Source: Phallusia mammillata (taxonomy: Eukaryota; Chordata; Ascidiacea; Phlebobranchia; Ascidiidae). Taken from it: 64,000 nucleotides of DNA. The position numbers were made by a program, and so were the translations under genes. Every line of letters begins with the position of its first letter. Within the stretch, counting starts at the first letter, position 1. This document shows positions 11,315 to 24,700 of the stretch, piece by piece. The DNA lies in NCBI GenBank assembly GCA_003260075.1, contig QLIY01000021.1, positions 66,839 through 130,838 on the forward strand, written 5' to 3'. Below the pieces are notes generated by a model. That model saw only the letters and a list, made by a program, of their open reading frames with translations. It did not search any database and was not told the origin of the DNA.

Positions 11315-12629
11315 CATATGCTGCTATTTGTGTACTAGAATGGAATTAACGTTAAGGCTATTTTATGTGTCATGTGTATATATACCAAGATAAAATAACG
11401 ATATACTTTTTGCTTAGTATGTTTTGACGCAATACTCGTAATAAAGCTGCTGAATTATTGTCACCACGTCGTGTTTTTGTTTGAAGAATGTCACCTAACT
11501 ATAAATAAGGACACGCTCATTTATTTTGTGAGTTCCGAGAAATCCCGTTAAAATGTACCACATTTAACTTCATATGAAAATGGCTTGTTAACCGATTCTC
11601 GATTCAATTTTAGGGCTTTTGTGGGCATGAAGGCCGGTAGCATTATTTTTTGGGGTAAGTGTTTATGCTTTGGGTAAAGCCTAAATACAAAAACACAATT
11701 GGCCAGACGGGATCAGAACACGGCCATCTGGACGACGATTTACTTGGGCAAAAATAAATTGAATCTAAACACACGAAAATATAGAAATGTGCAAATTGGA
11801 TTTAGATGGGCAGCTGGTAATAATTGAAATAATAAAATTCGATCGATTTATGTAGACTCAAATACGGCAATTCACAATTTTCTGTTCCGACGCAGTATCG
11901 AGCCTAAATGCAGGTACGTACATCATTCTCCTATCGCTACACTACCACAGAGATACAAGTAATCGATCACGTTATTGCTAGTCAGTCAAACTTACCGACG
12001 TGGCGTCTACTAATATCGTGTTCAGGAATACATTGATGCGAAAAAGTTTATGGAACTACATATGCAAAATCATTTTTATGAATGGCACTTTAGGCTTTAC
12101 AGTGGATTTAACAACCCACCTTTCATCTGGTCATGCAATGTCATCGTGGTTAGGTTACGTGTTATAAGCTCTACACATTTTTGGCAGGATAGTCAGAAAG
12201 CAAACCCTGTACAGGCCTCCATTCGATTGGAAACACAACGTGTTCCGGGGCCTAGAAGTGTTTTTACTCACAAGATATTTAGGACAACTTCGCACAGAAT
12301 AACGCTATCTTGTCACTGTGATGTGAATTGTCACAACAAATGTAGCTTGTTTCACACTGCGTTTGGCAATCAGATGTCAAAAAAAGATAATACACAAGCA
12401 AACTGAAGTAAAACACATCTGTGTATGGGTATCAGGATACTGTTCTGGAACTTAGCAAAAGTCTTATAGATGATACTGTTTCTTTCATTGCTTAAGACAT
12501 GTTTGAACCAGACAAAAACACAGACAAATCCACTGGAGTTAGATCTTTGTCTGCTACACAACAGTAGCATGTTTTCCAGTCTCTGTATGCTTTTCTGTAG
12601 TGATACTTGATAACAGAATATCAGGCTTA
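11315..12629. other. 3' flank of SDR copy 2 and intergenic
   Basis: A poly(A) signal AATAAA for SDR copy 2 is at 11440-11445. The rest shows no recognised gene. Open frames near 12050-12406 have no protein-like features. Confidence 0.55.
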
Positions 12630-12786
12630 CCTCCCTGACTTTTCTCAACTTTATACATTATAAGTAATACATTAGCCCAGCCCAATGCACACAATACACT
12701 AGCCCCCCCCCCCCCTCCCTGACTTTTCTCAACTTTATACATTATAAGTAATACATTAGCCTAGCCCAATGCACACAATACACTAG
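12630..12786. repeat. Duplication around a 13-C tract
   Basis: About 71 bp (ctccctgacttttctcaact onward) occurs at 12630-12702 and at 12715-12786, either side of C at 12703-12715. It lies downstream of the SELENOH SECIS, probably in the 3' UTR or flank of that gene. Confidence 0.85.
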
Positions 12787-12889
12787 CTTACAAGTGAAGA
12801 TGGTCATGTTGGTTAAAGAACACAATACAAATTAATGGCAAGGTTAGCATAGGAAAAGCACATACCTTGATCAAGCAAGTCATCAAAAT

Positions 12890-12956
12890 ATGAATACATT
12901 ATCATCTGGACAGATTGTGCAACACATTTAAACTGTCCAAAGTCATACGCTTCATA
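12890..12956 (-). promoter_or_regulatory. SECIS element of SELENOH (form II-like)
   Basis: On the minus strand, about 100 nt after the stop codon, the RNA has the full SECIS layout. The 5' AUGA (12946-12943) faces GAU (near 12903-12901), giving the non-Watson-Crick quartet. Helix II is about nine pairs with the core GGACAG/CUGUCC. An apical internal loop holds unpaired As (UUUAAA), followed by a short UGUG/CACA mini-stem that makes it form II. Below the quartet, GCGU/AUGU and UAUGAA/UUCAUA form helix I with one bulged A. It would recruit SBP2 and the Sec elongation factor so that the UGA at 13518-13520 is read as selenocysteine. The structure was drawn by eye. Confidence 0.85.
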
Positions 12957-13046
12957 GATTAAGTCAAACCTGTCAAGGTAATTCAAAAAGAGTTAAAGTG
13001 CACACAATAAAAGAATGGTTAGAAGCAAATCAACATGATTGACAAG

Positions 13047-14539
13047 TTATGGCAGCTTTTCCTTGTAGAGTTCCTGGATTTCTTCAACAGAAGGGAACTT
13101 TAGCTTTCTTGGTGGTCCCTTTTTCCATCCAGACCAAATTGGAATTACTAAAAAGTATCACAATTAGTATTTAGGAATTAAATTATAAAGCTGGTACTAC
13201 AGTAAATCATAAATATGTATGTATATTTATCATAGTCACTTTATAACATATTAATTTTATACACATAATAGTCCAATTGTAAAAAAAACACTCGTTACAT
13301 AACAACTTGTCCAAAACAGGGTATTTTGCATGTTTTTTTAATGTGTATAGTTTCCAAAAATAAATAAATAAACAAAAGTATAACCTTCGTCTCCTTTAAC
13401 AATATCAATTTCAAACGATTTGCTTCTAGGTTTTTTCTCATTACATTTAACTTCAAGCTTGTCATTTACTTCTTTTAATGCTGCAGCAACTTGCCGAGCA
13501 TTTTTTCCATATACATGTCAGGATTTGCTGCAAAAAACATAAAATATCTAAATGTATTTAATCATAATAGCAATGAAATCCTAAGTATCACACTTCTATC
13601 ACTCCTTAAATACATTTATACTTGGGTTTAAAAGAGCTTGATACAAATACTGAAAACTGTGAAGTCAGTTAAATTTTTCCAACTCCTATTCAACATAATT
13701 TAAGTAATCCAATCATAACTAAAACAATTGACAACTTAATACCTTAAGCCAGGGGTGTGCAACCTTTGTCACTGTGGGGCCAAATACAATTACCATGATT
13801 AGATCGCGGGCCGCACCACAAGTTGATTTTACTTTGTTGCATACCAAATATATGCCTATATTGAGTTAACAAGTAAAAGTCGCATTTATTTATAGCTGCA
13901 TTATTGCAAGGGCGCAAAGAAATACCACCAGGCGCATTAATCTGCTAAAAATATATGATTATTGGACTCGTTTGCCAGTAAATTAGAAATTTCCAGCGTC
14001 TCCGCGGGCCGCACAACCATTATCAACAGGCCGCATTTGGCCCACGGGCCGCAGGTTGCACACCCCTGCCTTAAGCAACTGAAAGAAAACTGTTTTGGTT
14101 ATTCATAGGAAAAAGTTTAACCAGGTGTTAGACCAGCCTGAAAAACCTTTTTTTACAACAAATGATCCAACTTCACAGCAAATGCAATTGGATATAAAAT
14201 AATTTTTGTGACAATATACTTTGTGGTTTATACATACATAGAGTTTTCGGTAAATGCGATAATTCTGTCCAACAAATGCTATGAAGAAAAAATGCTGTAA
14301 CTCGGCGTGACAATTGTTTTACAAGTTTTCTTTTGAAAAAACGTTTTGAAAAAGTGGAAGGTTTCTGTCAGGAAATGTTCGTTTGCTTTAATTCTGTTTT
14401 CCTATTCTTACCAATGCTCGATGCGTAGAATTATTTCATCGCCTTTGCTCTCCTTGGCTCTAGGTGCATCACACTTTTCTTCATCCGGGGTGGAACTTTT
14501 GCTTGCATTCTCAACAATTTTCCGTTTTCTTCGCGGCAT
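13047..14539 (-). CDS. SELENOH: Selenoprotein H
   Basis: Three exons (14539-14412, 13527-13385, 13147-13047) encode 123 aa, matching the usual length of about 122. The N-terminus is MPRRKRK, a basic nuclear/nucleolar signal. The redox motif is C43-K-S-U46. The Cys codon is split by intron 1, and Sec is an in-frame TGA at 13520-13518, followed by HVYGKNAR as in vertebrate SELENOH. The C-terminal signature WKKGPPRKLKFP is nearly identical to the human protein. The family has a thioredoxin-like fold, lies in the nucleolus and nucleus, and is linked to redox control and genome maintenance. Both introns are GT-AG, and intron 1 carries a hAT MITE. An acceptor-like CAG lies 44 nt upstream of the ATG. 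An annotation pipeline that treats TGA as stop would miss or truncate this gene. Confidence 0.95.
13750..14068. mobile_element. hAT MITE in SELENOH intron 1
   Basis: The terminal inverted repeats CAGGGGTGTGCAACCT and its complement are flanked by a perfect 8-bp target duplication, CCTTAAGC (13742-13749, 14069-14076). The element is 319 bp and non-coding. A relative is at 21460-21784. Confidence 0.92.
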
Positions 14540-15200
14540 TGTTATTGTTTTCACCAAAACACGTTTCTTACTCAGCAAAAGAACTGAAAAGAAACTCCAA
14601 GTACCATTTCCCGCGTGTGTGTCTGTTTTAATACTTTTACGGCACCCATGGGAGAACCCAGTTTTAAATTGCAGCTTGGATATTTACGTGTTTTTGAAGC
14701 CTATTTTGCACAAACACTAAGTTGCTACACACCTTACAGTGTCTACTTTAATTTAATTAAAACAAATTAACAAGATAAGTTTATGAACAGTCGCATTTTC
14801 CATTAAGGATCTCGTAGTTTCAGTAAATGAAGTGACAATATATTCGGCAACTTCTACAGCAGCCTTATAAAATCAGCTCTTATGTGATTTTCATCTGCCA
14901 GGAAATGATCTCAATTACTCTATTTTCTCGCTCGCATACATAAGCTGATTATTTACTAACAAACATTGGTAAAATCAATACTGAGGGAGAATGTTTGAAA
15001 TAAATAAATTATGATTGTTCATCATACAAAAAGATCATCGACAGCCGCTATTTTCTCCTAACGAATAATACGCCATTTGTTTCGATGTTATAACCTAGAA
15101 ATTTACAGATATGTATTTTGTCTGTTGTAAGTTTTTGCAAACACCATTCAACAAGATTTGGTTTGAAATCAAAGCACCTGCCGACGTCGAGTGTATAGAT

Positions 15201-15495
15201 CAGTGGTTCGCAACCAGGGCCCACTAAAATCCATTTCCTTGTTAACTTTATTCCCTAATTTAATCGACTATTTCACATACTATTTGTCTATATTGCATGA
15301 GGTTTTTACGATTACGGATTCTTGTTTATTCTATTCGACCTGTTTAAAGCCGAAATTAGTACCGAACTCCAACATGAAATTGTCATATACATTTTTTAAG
15401 GGGGCCACAGGTCCTACAGGGTTACTTGAAGGGGGGCACGAGGTCGAAAAGTTACTTTTAGGGGACCACGGTCCACGAAAGGTTGAGAACCACTG
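15201..15495. mobile_element. hAT MITE
   Basis: The ends CAGTGGTTCGCAACC and GGTTGAGAACCACTG are inverted repeats flanked by a perfect 8-bp duplication, GTATAGAT (15193-15200, 15496-15503). It is 295 bp and non-coding. Confidence 0.92.
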
Positions 15496-17197
15496 GTATA
15501 GATTATGCTAAACGTATGGTCTTATATTCGTACCACAAAAAACATCAACAAGATATTTCCAAGGTTTTTAATCAAAGGTTTCTGTTTCTTAACAACGTGA
15601 TTCCTTAAAGTCAAAAAAACAATGAGAAATATATTTTTTGAAATATTTGTCAAATCATCACTTTGTAGCCAGTGAATTCTCCACAGCTTTCATTTTCAGG
15701 ATTACGAGCAATCCATACTGACATAAAGGGAAATAGGTTTGCATGTGCAGCACCTGCTTTCAACATAAAAGCCTACGTATGTTTTACGCAACCTTTGCAG
15801 GTGCAATGACGTCATAATCTGTCCACGACCTGTATATAAATCATGAAAACGCAGACGATGCTTGGTATTTCGTTAAAAGCATGAATCTAGAATTGAAAGT
15901 GGATAGACAGTAACATTATTTTGGTAAACAACAAAACTAAGTTTGTACAGGAGTATAATGTAAGACTAAAACAGCTTTAATTTGGGCCCGACTTTACATT
16001 TATATCGTAATTTAACGTTGGTTAATGTAATATTCGGGTCCAACTACATTTGCTTCTAAAAAGTCTGGTTCGGACAAGGTTTAGGGCTTATACTTTTGGA
16101 TTCGTACCGGCTTCTGGCCCGCTTATTACTCAGCGCAACATATTGTTTCATAAGTTAAAACCGCCAACGTGTACCAAAAGTAGTCATATGTTTTCGAAAA
16201 AATGCCCCACTTTTATCGATATTAGATAAAAAATGCAAATTTATTAAGGCTGACCATGTTGTTATGGACTTAAGCCCAACTTTTAAAAACTACTATCAAA
16301 ATAGAAGATATGCGGTTTGTACAATTTACCAAAAGTTTTATGTCCTCTAAAACTGGAGTAATCGCGTGACGTTAAACTTTCACAGTCGTGTAGATATTTT
16401 GCAGCAATAAGTGTCACTGGCAAGTACATAAGAAATACTAACAACCCTGTCTTCTACAGCTGACCCGTGTTCGGCGTCTGTCTAATCCAGGGGTGCACAA
16501 CCTGCAGCCGCGCGTATGAATTTATGCGATCGTAAATAATTTCAATAAATGTACTACGAAACTCTTTTGATAGATATTTGTTCAAAAACCGGTCTAAATG
16601 TTTTATTTGGAGCTGGAAAGATATATTACCAGCTCATTAGCCATACGCGTCAGTCCTGATCTACATCTATTGTGCGCAGTCAATGCGAAATGAACACGCA
16701 ACAATCAATAGATGGTGACTTCATAAACCGTCAGGTCAGGACTGATCGCCAAATCGTTTAGCTTAATCTGTGAACTAAGTTGGATATCAAGGCGCCCGTA
16801 GGTAGGATAATATGAAATAAATCGTATTTCTTTGAATCTGCAATGTTTAGTAAAAGAAGGACCGTTACTTTTTAAAGACAGTGCAAATAAATATTACATA
16901 TTGTAATTAAAAAATGAATTGCTAGATCGATTTTTTGACCAGCCAGTCATAAGCTTAATAGTCTTTTGCCTTTTCTTAGGGAGCAGGTGCCTGTGTATTA
17001 ATGCATTCGCTGTCAAAGGCTTTATTATGGATTATCTTAATTCATTGCACAGATTGGAATACGAGCAACGACAAAAAGCGTTATAGGGGGGGGGGTAAAC
17101 GAAAAATAAAAGCCCCTTTTTCTAATTACCCTTCTATATTAACAATAAAGTATGCAGTGGTCAAGATATCGTAAGTAGGCTGCAGGTGACTTGACAT

Positions 17198-17750
17198 ATA
17201 TGCGCATGCTACACAAGATATATAAATCGTAGACAATGTATAAAGTTTGTTGAAGATAGTTTAGGGTTAGTTTCGTAGTTGAATCGACTCGTATAGGTTA
17301 GATTGATAAAAAGGGTAACCTAAATGTGGGGGGGGGGTTATGCGCAAGCTACACAAGATACATACATCGTAGACCATGTATAAAGTTTGTTGAAGATAGT
17401 TTAGGGTTAGTTTCGTAGTTAAATCGACTCGTTTAGGTCAGATTGATAAAAACGGTAACCTAAATGTTACGAGTTCCCAATATATCAGCAAAGCTAAAAA
17501 AAATTTAACAATACTTTGAAAAACAACTTTTGCAGTACATGTACCAGTATTGTTTTGCTTTGTTTACTAATTATTATAGTTGTTTTTTTATCGTTGGGGG
17601 GGGGGGTAACCTAAATGTCACGAGTTTCCAATATATCAGCAAAGCTTAAAAAAATTTAACAATACTTTGAAAAACAACTTTTGCAGTACATGTACTAGTC
17701 TTGTTTTGCTTTGTTTAATAATTATTATAATTAGTTTTTTGATCGTTTCT
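17198..17750 (+). repeat. Two successive G-tract duplications before the GPCR
   Basis: 17198-17327 recurs at 17338-17467 after 10 G, and 17455-17595 recurs at about 17607-17750 after 11 G. Each pair differs by a few substitutions. The arrangement is a chain of overlapping segments, as would come from overlapping contigs laid end to end. Confidence 0.85.
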
Positions 17751-17764
17751 GAAAAAAGAATTTA

Positions 17765-20700
17765 ATGGCGCAGTTTCGTTTCGAAAAGACAGTCCTTAAC
17801 TTTACCATAAGCAACAACGACTACGATATTTCTACCTCTAACACTCCAACGGAGTTTTCCTGTGGTTACGAAGATTATGAGGACGTTCTTGGGCCATCAG
17901 CAGTGGTAAGAAACGTTTTTGGATCTTGCGGCACGAATTTTTGTATCTGTAAACAACTAAATCATTGCATATATTCTGCGTTTTTTACAATAGTTGAGTT
18001 TTGTTGTTGCTAATTTCATGGACGAATATTGCATTTCACATCTGCTAATTCGCTAATATGAAAAGCTTGTATTTGGCCAATGTATTAATGCGGTGGTTTA
18101 AACTTGTACAAAAGTTGTTACATCTGAAACACGTACAAAACAAACTAATTCCTGTACATCAAACGTCAAAATTACAACCATATCATACCGTTTCTAATTG
18201 TGGGGCTTAAAGCTATTTTTAATTCATGGATGTATACACTGTTAAATAAAAAACTTACAAAGCATAAATCCGTTCAACAGCATAGCATGCAATATAATTT
18301 TTTTGGCATTCTCATGCCTGTCTGCTTTTTTACAGAAACTAATTATGTCTCTTTTTTTATACAGCGAAATATATATTTCTGTTATTTAAGAAAGGATATA
18401 TGCTTTGCAGATGTTTTACTATCTAGTCTGAATATTTAACTGATTCGAAACAATTACGAATGTTTCTTTTGCAATTTATTGTATGCGGGAGATTTCTTCC
18501 ACACAAAAGTGTTCACTAATTTAGCAATATTCATTTGTCTGCAATGTTAACGATTTAAGCATGCGGTTTTGGTTCCTTAACATTTACTTAATGTAGTGGA
18601 AGTACAAAGGCAAAATGTATAACGATGAATTATTTGTACTTTCAATTAATTTGGAAATACATGGTTGATTAATAATGAAGGTATATAATTGTGAACTAAG
18701 GAAAATATCTATTTGTCGATGAAACCGCGTAATCCTTGAATTCATCCTTCACAAATCCGTTCGATTGTACCGTCACTCCTAGTGACGTTTGACGCAACGC
18801 ACAAATTGCGAATTACGTCATAGAACTGCTGTCGGCGACACATGTGGCCAGGTGCTGCAAATTGATGTATTAAAATGCTTCAATTGTAAGCCCTTGCGTA
18901 CAAACCCTTATGTTGACAATATGAGTTGATTGGCTAGCGTTTTACGAAGGCATTTATATTAGGGTACGAATTTTGGAACAAAATCGGATGCCGACCAAAA
19001 AAGTATGTTGAAAATAACCAGGTAGCAAACACTCAGTTGAGTTACTCTGTATAGGATTTGCCATTTTTACAAATATTCCGTTTACGCTGAAAAACTTATT
19101 GCATATCTTGTTTTCTAAATTATGTGTTCCAAAAACGGGTTAACCTGATTACGACATTTCAAAACACCTTTACTAGTGTGTAACCTACACAAAACACCCT
19201 TTGCACGCAAAAGGTGCACCACATGCCTAATAACCTTGTACCTTTATCGCAGACACCTGCTGTAACAGGGGGGGGGGACTAGTCTGAATATTTAACTGAT
19301 TCGAAACAATTAAGAATGTTTCTTTTGCAATTTATGGTATGCGGGAGATTTCTTCCACACAAAAGTGTTCACTAATTTAGCAATATTCATTTGTCTGCAA
19401 TGTTAACGATTTACTAGTTGGTCTTGACTTGTTAGGCAAGTGGTATTGGTTCCCGAACATTTACTTAATGTAGTGCAAGTACAAAGGCAAAATGTATAAC
19501 GATGAATTATATGTAGAATTATTTATAATTTGGAAATACACAGTTGATTAATAATGATGGTATATAATTGCGAACAAAGGAAAATATCGATTTGTTGATG
19601 AAACCACGTAATTCTTGAATTCATCCTTCACAAATCCGTTCGATTGTGCCGTCACTCCTAGTGACGTTTGACGCAACGCACAAATTGCGAATTACGTCAT
19701 AGAACTGCTGTCGGCGACACATGTGGCCAGGTGCTGCAAATTGATGTATTAAAATGCTTCAATTGTAAGCCCTTGCGTACAAACCCTTATGTTGACAATA
19801 TGAGTTGATTGGCTAGCGTTTTACGAAGGCATTTATATTAGGGTACGAATTTTGGAACAAAATCGGATGCCGACGGGGGGGGGGGATTAAAATGCTTCAA
19901 TTGTAAGCCCTTGCGTAAAAACCCTTATGTTGACAATATGAGTTAATTGGCTAGCGTTTTACGTAGGCATTTATATTAGGGTACGAATTTTGGAACAAAA
20001 TCGGATGCCGACCAAAAAAGTATGTTGAAAATAACCAGGTAGCAAACATTCAGTTGAGTTACTCTGTAGGATTTGCCATTTTTACAAATGTACTGTTTAC
20101 GCTGAAAAATTTATTGCCTATCTTGTTTTCTAAATTATGGGTTTCAACAACAAGTTAACCTGATTACGGCACTTTAAAACACCTTTACCAGTGTGTAACC
20201 TACACAAAACACCCTTTGCACGCAAAAGGTGCATCACATGCCTAATAACCTTGTACCTTTATCGCAGACACCTGCTGTAACATTGGCAGTTTTACTCATC
20301 TTGGTAATTTTGGTGGGAAACGGGATTATCATCACTGCAGTTGTAAAATATCCGAAGTTAAGGACAGCACAAAATATATTTTTTTGTTCCCTTTCCATTT
20401 CTGATTTCGCTCTAGCGATTACCGTCCTGCCGTGCAGCGTTTTAAGAGAAAAACTTGGATATTGGCCACTTGGTTCCTTTCTATGTAAGGTGAGGGTTTC
20501 CGACTGTGGTATAAGTAGTTTTTTTTAATATACAGCTGGTTAATCTCTACTATATCTCTATATGTTGGAATATCTAAAACACAAACCGCGAGACAACATG
20601 TTCATTGTTAAATCCAAAATTAACAAAAAATTTAGACAGTACCGTTGTTGTGCAACACATCGTCGACTTGACTGTTTTATGTCGAAATGTTTCAGTCACC

Positions 20701-21658
20701 ACTTTATCAAAGAACACAATTTATTTCGAGTTTTTGTGACGTCACAGCTAATATGACGACACATGCTCTTTATATGACGTCACAAGAGTTTCTCAATCAT
20801 TTAAACGACTGCAATTACAAAACTTGGTGTATTTATCAATTGGATTACAAAATTGAAATGAATCTATTTTGCAGGTCTATCTTGCTATCGATATTTTTCT
20901 GTGCACGGCTAGTATCTGGAACTTGTGTCTAATTAGCATCAATCGTTACTTTGCGTTTACCATGGGAACCCGATACAGGTATAGTTCAAACCAAGTATTG
21001 CACTTCATAGCTCCCTGAGGATAATAATAACATGTGTTTATTACAACGTTATAAACCTCTTATTGCGGGTCTTTGTGATTCGATAATTGCATATTAATTC
21101 AATCGTCTCCCTAAGGATAATATTAACAGGGTGTTTATTACAAAGTTGTTAACTTCCACTTGGGTCTTTGTGGTTCGATGATTGCATATTAATTCAATCA
21201 GAAGATACAATAGGCACCCACAAAAAACGGTTGTTACTTCATTTCGGTAAAAAAATTAGTAAACTATATATACACTTGGTAAAATTGAAACTTTCCATTG
21301 AATTAGAAAAAAATACGAGATTTTTTTCAACCATGCCCCGCTACTTCTGTTTTTTTACTTTTAATTCCAATTTCCTATACCATCCAATCTTAAATCTGGA
21401 CTTTTTACCGTAAAACAAAGCGGCGCTGTACACAAACAAGCCACAGAGTAAACCTAGAGCAGGGGTGGGCAACCTTTGTTACTGTAGGGCCAATTATAAA
21501 TGTCAAAATTGGATCGAGGGCCGCACATGTGCATCACACAAAGTGATTTTGCTTTGTTTCTTACCAAATATGCCTTAACTACAAGTATAATTCATTCGTA
21601 TTTAATTCTAGCCATATTTTGCCAGATCGCAGAAAACTAGCATCAGGCGCATTAATCA

Positions 21659-21731
<73 letters not shown>

Positions 21732-24700
21732 ACCTTTAATGAAGGGCCGCATGGGGCCCGCGGGCCGCAGGTTGCCCACCCCCTACCTAGAGACTTGTTT
21801 TGACCCCGCTTTGAAAATGTAACCTGAAAGCAAAATTACCAACAAATTTGCATTTATATGCGGAAAATCTCAGGTTCACCTGATACAAGTTTTTTGATAT
21901 TATTTGATAGACGCATGTGTTCCCATAAGCGAATTTTTGGAATGGTGGCTGTTGGTTGGATTTGGTCTGGAGTTGTTTCCATTCCTGGTTTTATTTTTTC
22001 CAAATCCTTATCTGACGAAGGAGTAAGTACTTTTGCTCAAGAGTCCACCATTATTAAGTAACTCGTGCATATACCAGAACGTTGCATGATTTTTGAGTTC
22101 GTTTTTTGCTGAGTTTCTTAGTTTGTTGGGACTGATCAGGCCATTCTAGTGATTATTAATTGCTCGTTGAATTTCAATTCAATTCAATTTTTTATTTGCC
22201 ACGCTTTGAAATTAAAAAGATTGCACAATCAATAAAAGATTAACGCCGAAACGAGATTTAAACGCACATCCCTGTGAGAACAAACAGCTTATAGTTAATC
22301 ACTTATGGATTTATTATGTTGATTCGGAGTCGCAATCGGGTATCTTTTGCTAATTCCTTGCTGTGTCAAAATGGTAATGACGTCGCTTGTCAACGTTTTC
22401 GTGCGTAAGTATAGTTTATGACAGATGATTTTATTGGCAATCAGAAAACAGACAGATTCATACGTGTTAGATGAGTTTTGCGAAATATTATACATACATA
22501 ATAACAAGCTAAAAACCAGCAACGTATATTGTATTATTTATTTCGAAATATAATCGCAAATCGTTTGGCGTACCATAAAACATTACCTCGACACGGGTAC
22601 CAGAGCATTTCGGCCCCTGATTTAGTCCAACGAAATTGTAAAACTATTCAAATTGCAATTTGCGCACTTTTTTTAAAGGATCCAACGGTTTGTTCGCATT
22701 CGAACGAGATGTGGTACATTCTTTACAGCGTATCTGGTTCATTTTATGTTCCTTTGGTAATCATGATGGTGGCATATGGAAGGATTTCTTGGCTGCTCAA
22801 GAAAATGGCGGACAATTCCCAGGTTAGCCTATGTTTGTTTGTTTTATTTTTATCATCGGTTGATGGGCGGCAACGCCTGAATGCGTACAATGAGTCCTCA
22901 TTTCGACCTATTATAGTTCTATGAATGCAGCTGGTGTAAACGCATAGACCAGACGTTCCCAACCTTTTATCGATTAGTTCCTCACTTCACAAACCAAAAC
23001 ATTTTCTTTTTTCCCCAATATACTACATAATAGATGCTAAAACATACAAAGATCATTTAAAATTGGATCTTATCAACTTCACCGGTTATATTCCCAAGTG
23101 TCAATTTGAAAACAACACATACAAATTTAAGTAAATTCCTCCCTTTTTTGTTGGGAACCACCGATATAAGTTCGGCCATTATCCAATTCCAGTTTGTAGA
23201 AAACAGACTCAAAATCTACATCTCATCAAATCTATTAGATGTCACAAATGACCATAAACTACAGCTGAATATCATGTAATGCTTTGCTTTTAAACATTTA
23301 AATAACTCTTTATTTTTTTAGATTCGAGAAGTAACGTTGCAAAGACAGAAAAGGATACAAACTATGACAGGAATAGTATTGGGTGCATTTATCGTCTGTT
23401 GGTTTCCCTTTTTTCAAACCTACGTGATAACTTCGTTTTGTGCCACTTGCTGTGTTCCACCCCTGCTTTTCAAGTTTCTCGAATGGCAAGTGAAAGTTTT
23501 AGTCCAGTAAAATTTTGTTTAAAGTTTTTGTTTATTACACATTCGGAAAAAAATAAACAGTTCTGGTGTTGATAAACAGTTAAGCAGGGGGGGGGGAAAT
23601 TGTTTCTTACACGTGTTTATTCGACATTCGGAAAAAAATAAACAGTTCTGGTGTTGATAAACAGTTAAGCAACATTTGCAAACTCTTTGCTTTTCTAACA
23701 TGTCCCCATTGATTTTGACGTAAGCTGCCGAAATTGTTTCATTCTTTTAAGTGGATTTCGTCAAACTCAAAACTCATTGATATTTGCATTTTATTGTATA
23801 AGGTTTTGCATTCAAAGTGCGTTTTTGTCTTGAATATTTGTGTGTTTTTAAAGTCTGCAAACAGTTCTTTAACTTTTAGTTTCTACATGGTACAATTTTA
23901 ATTTTAAAGTTATTCTATTTTTTCAGGTTCGCGTATTGCAACAGCGCAGTAAATCCATTTATCTACAGCTTGACGAAAAGCGACTTACGTCAACACGTCA
24001 ACATCTTATTGCGCAACCGAGGAACTGTTCTCCTTGAACTGGAAAGAGCAGGCCAAAACCAGGGACCAGGTCAAGTCCCTGTGGATGAAGAAGAACATCT
24101 AAGTGAGTCACAGAAATTACAAAATCTGTAGAAACTCTTGAGTATGAGTTTTATGATTCCTAAAATGTGAAATGCCAGTTTGGTCATTTCGCAAAAATCT
24201 TGAGCAATTGCCGTCCATGAATATGTTATTAAATCTAAACAAATGTCTCAATAAACGAAAACCGAATGTATAAACCAAAAATAGGTTCACTGTTGTCGAA
24301 AGCTATGGGCCTACACGCACTGGTGAGAATCAAATTTTTCATCAACCGGTTCTATCACAAAAGTCATATTTTACATCGGGTTCTGTTACAAAATCCATTG
24401 ACAGTAATCAGTAATGCTAACCGGTTCCCTGATCTCGGTTCTATAGAACCGGTGCGAACCAGCCGAATCCCACCACTGCCTACACGCGATTTCTGCCCTG
24501 TTCCTTCCGCCCTATTGTCCACATTTCTTACAAATGTCGTTAATTCGTTTCCAACTCTGTAGTAGGTGTATTTCATTCTAGACTTTTGACCAAGTAAGAA
24601 CTTAGGAAAATATCACCGTCAGCAATAATAGCGCAGAGACTTGCCAGAATAGTTTGTAGGACCAGTGTTTTTTTAAGGTGTTTTGGGGGACCGAAACGGT

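Larger units (their letters stand above)
14540..17764. other. Intergenic between SELENOH and the aminergic GPCR
   Basis: No gene is recognised. The stretch contains the MITE at 15201-15495, a solo hAT-like end near 16488 (cagggggtgcacaacc-like), and three G tracts (17086-17095, 17328-17337, 17596-17606). The last two separate duplicated blocks (17198-17327/17338-17467 and 17455-17595/17607-17750). The GPCR promoter is expected near its right end. Confidence 0.6.

Noticed and set aside
12840-12975. A spliced coding exon reading FDLIYEAYDFGQFK... on the minus strand
   Set aside because: It has acceptor- and donor-like ends and no stop, but it coincides base for base with a well-formed SECIS directly after SELENOH, which explains it better.
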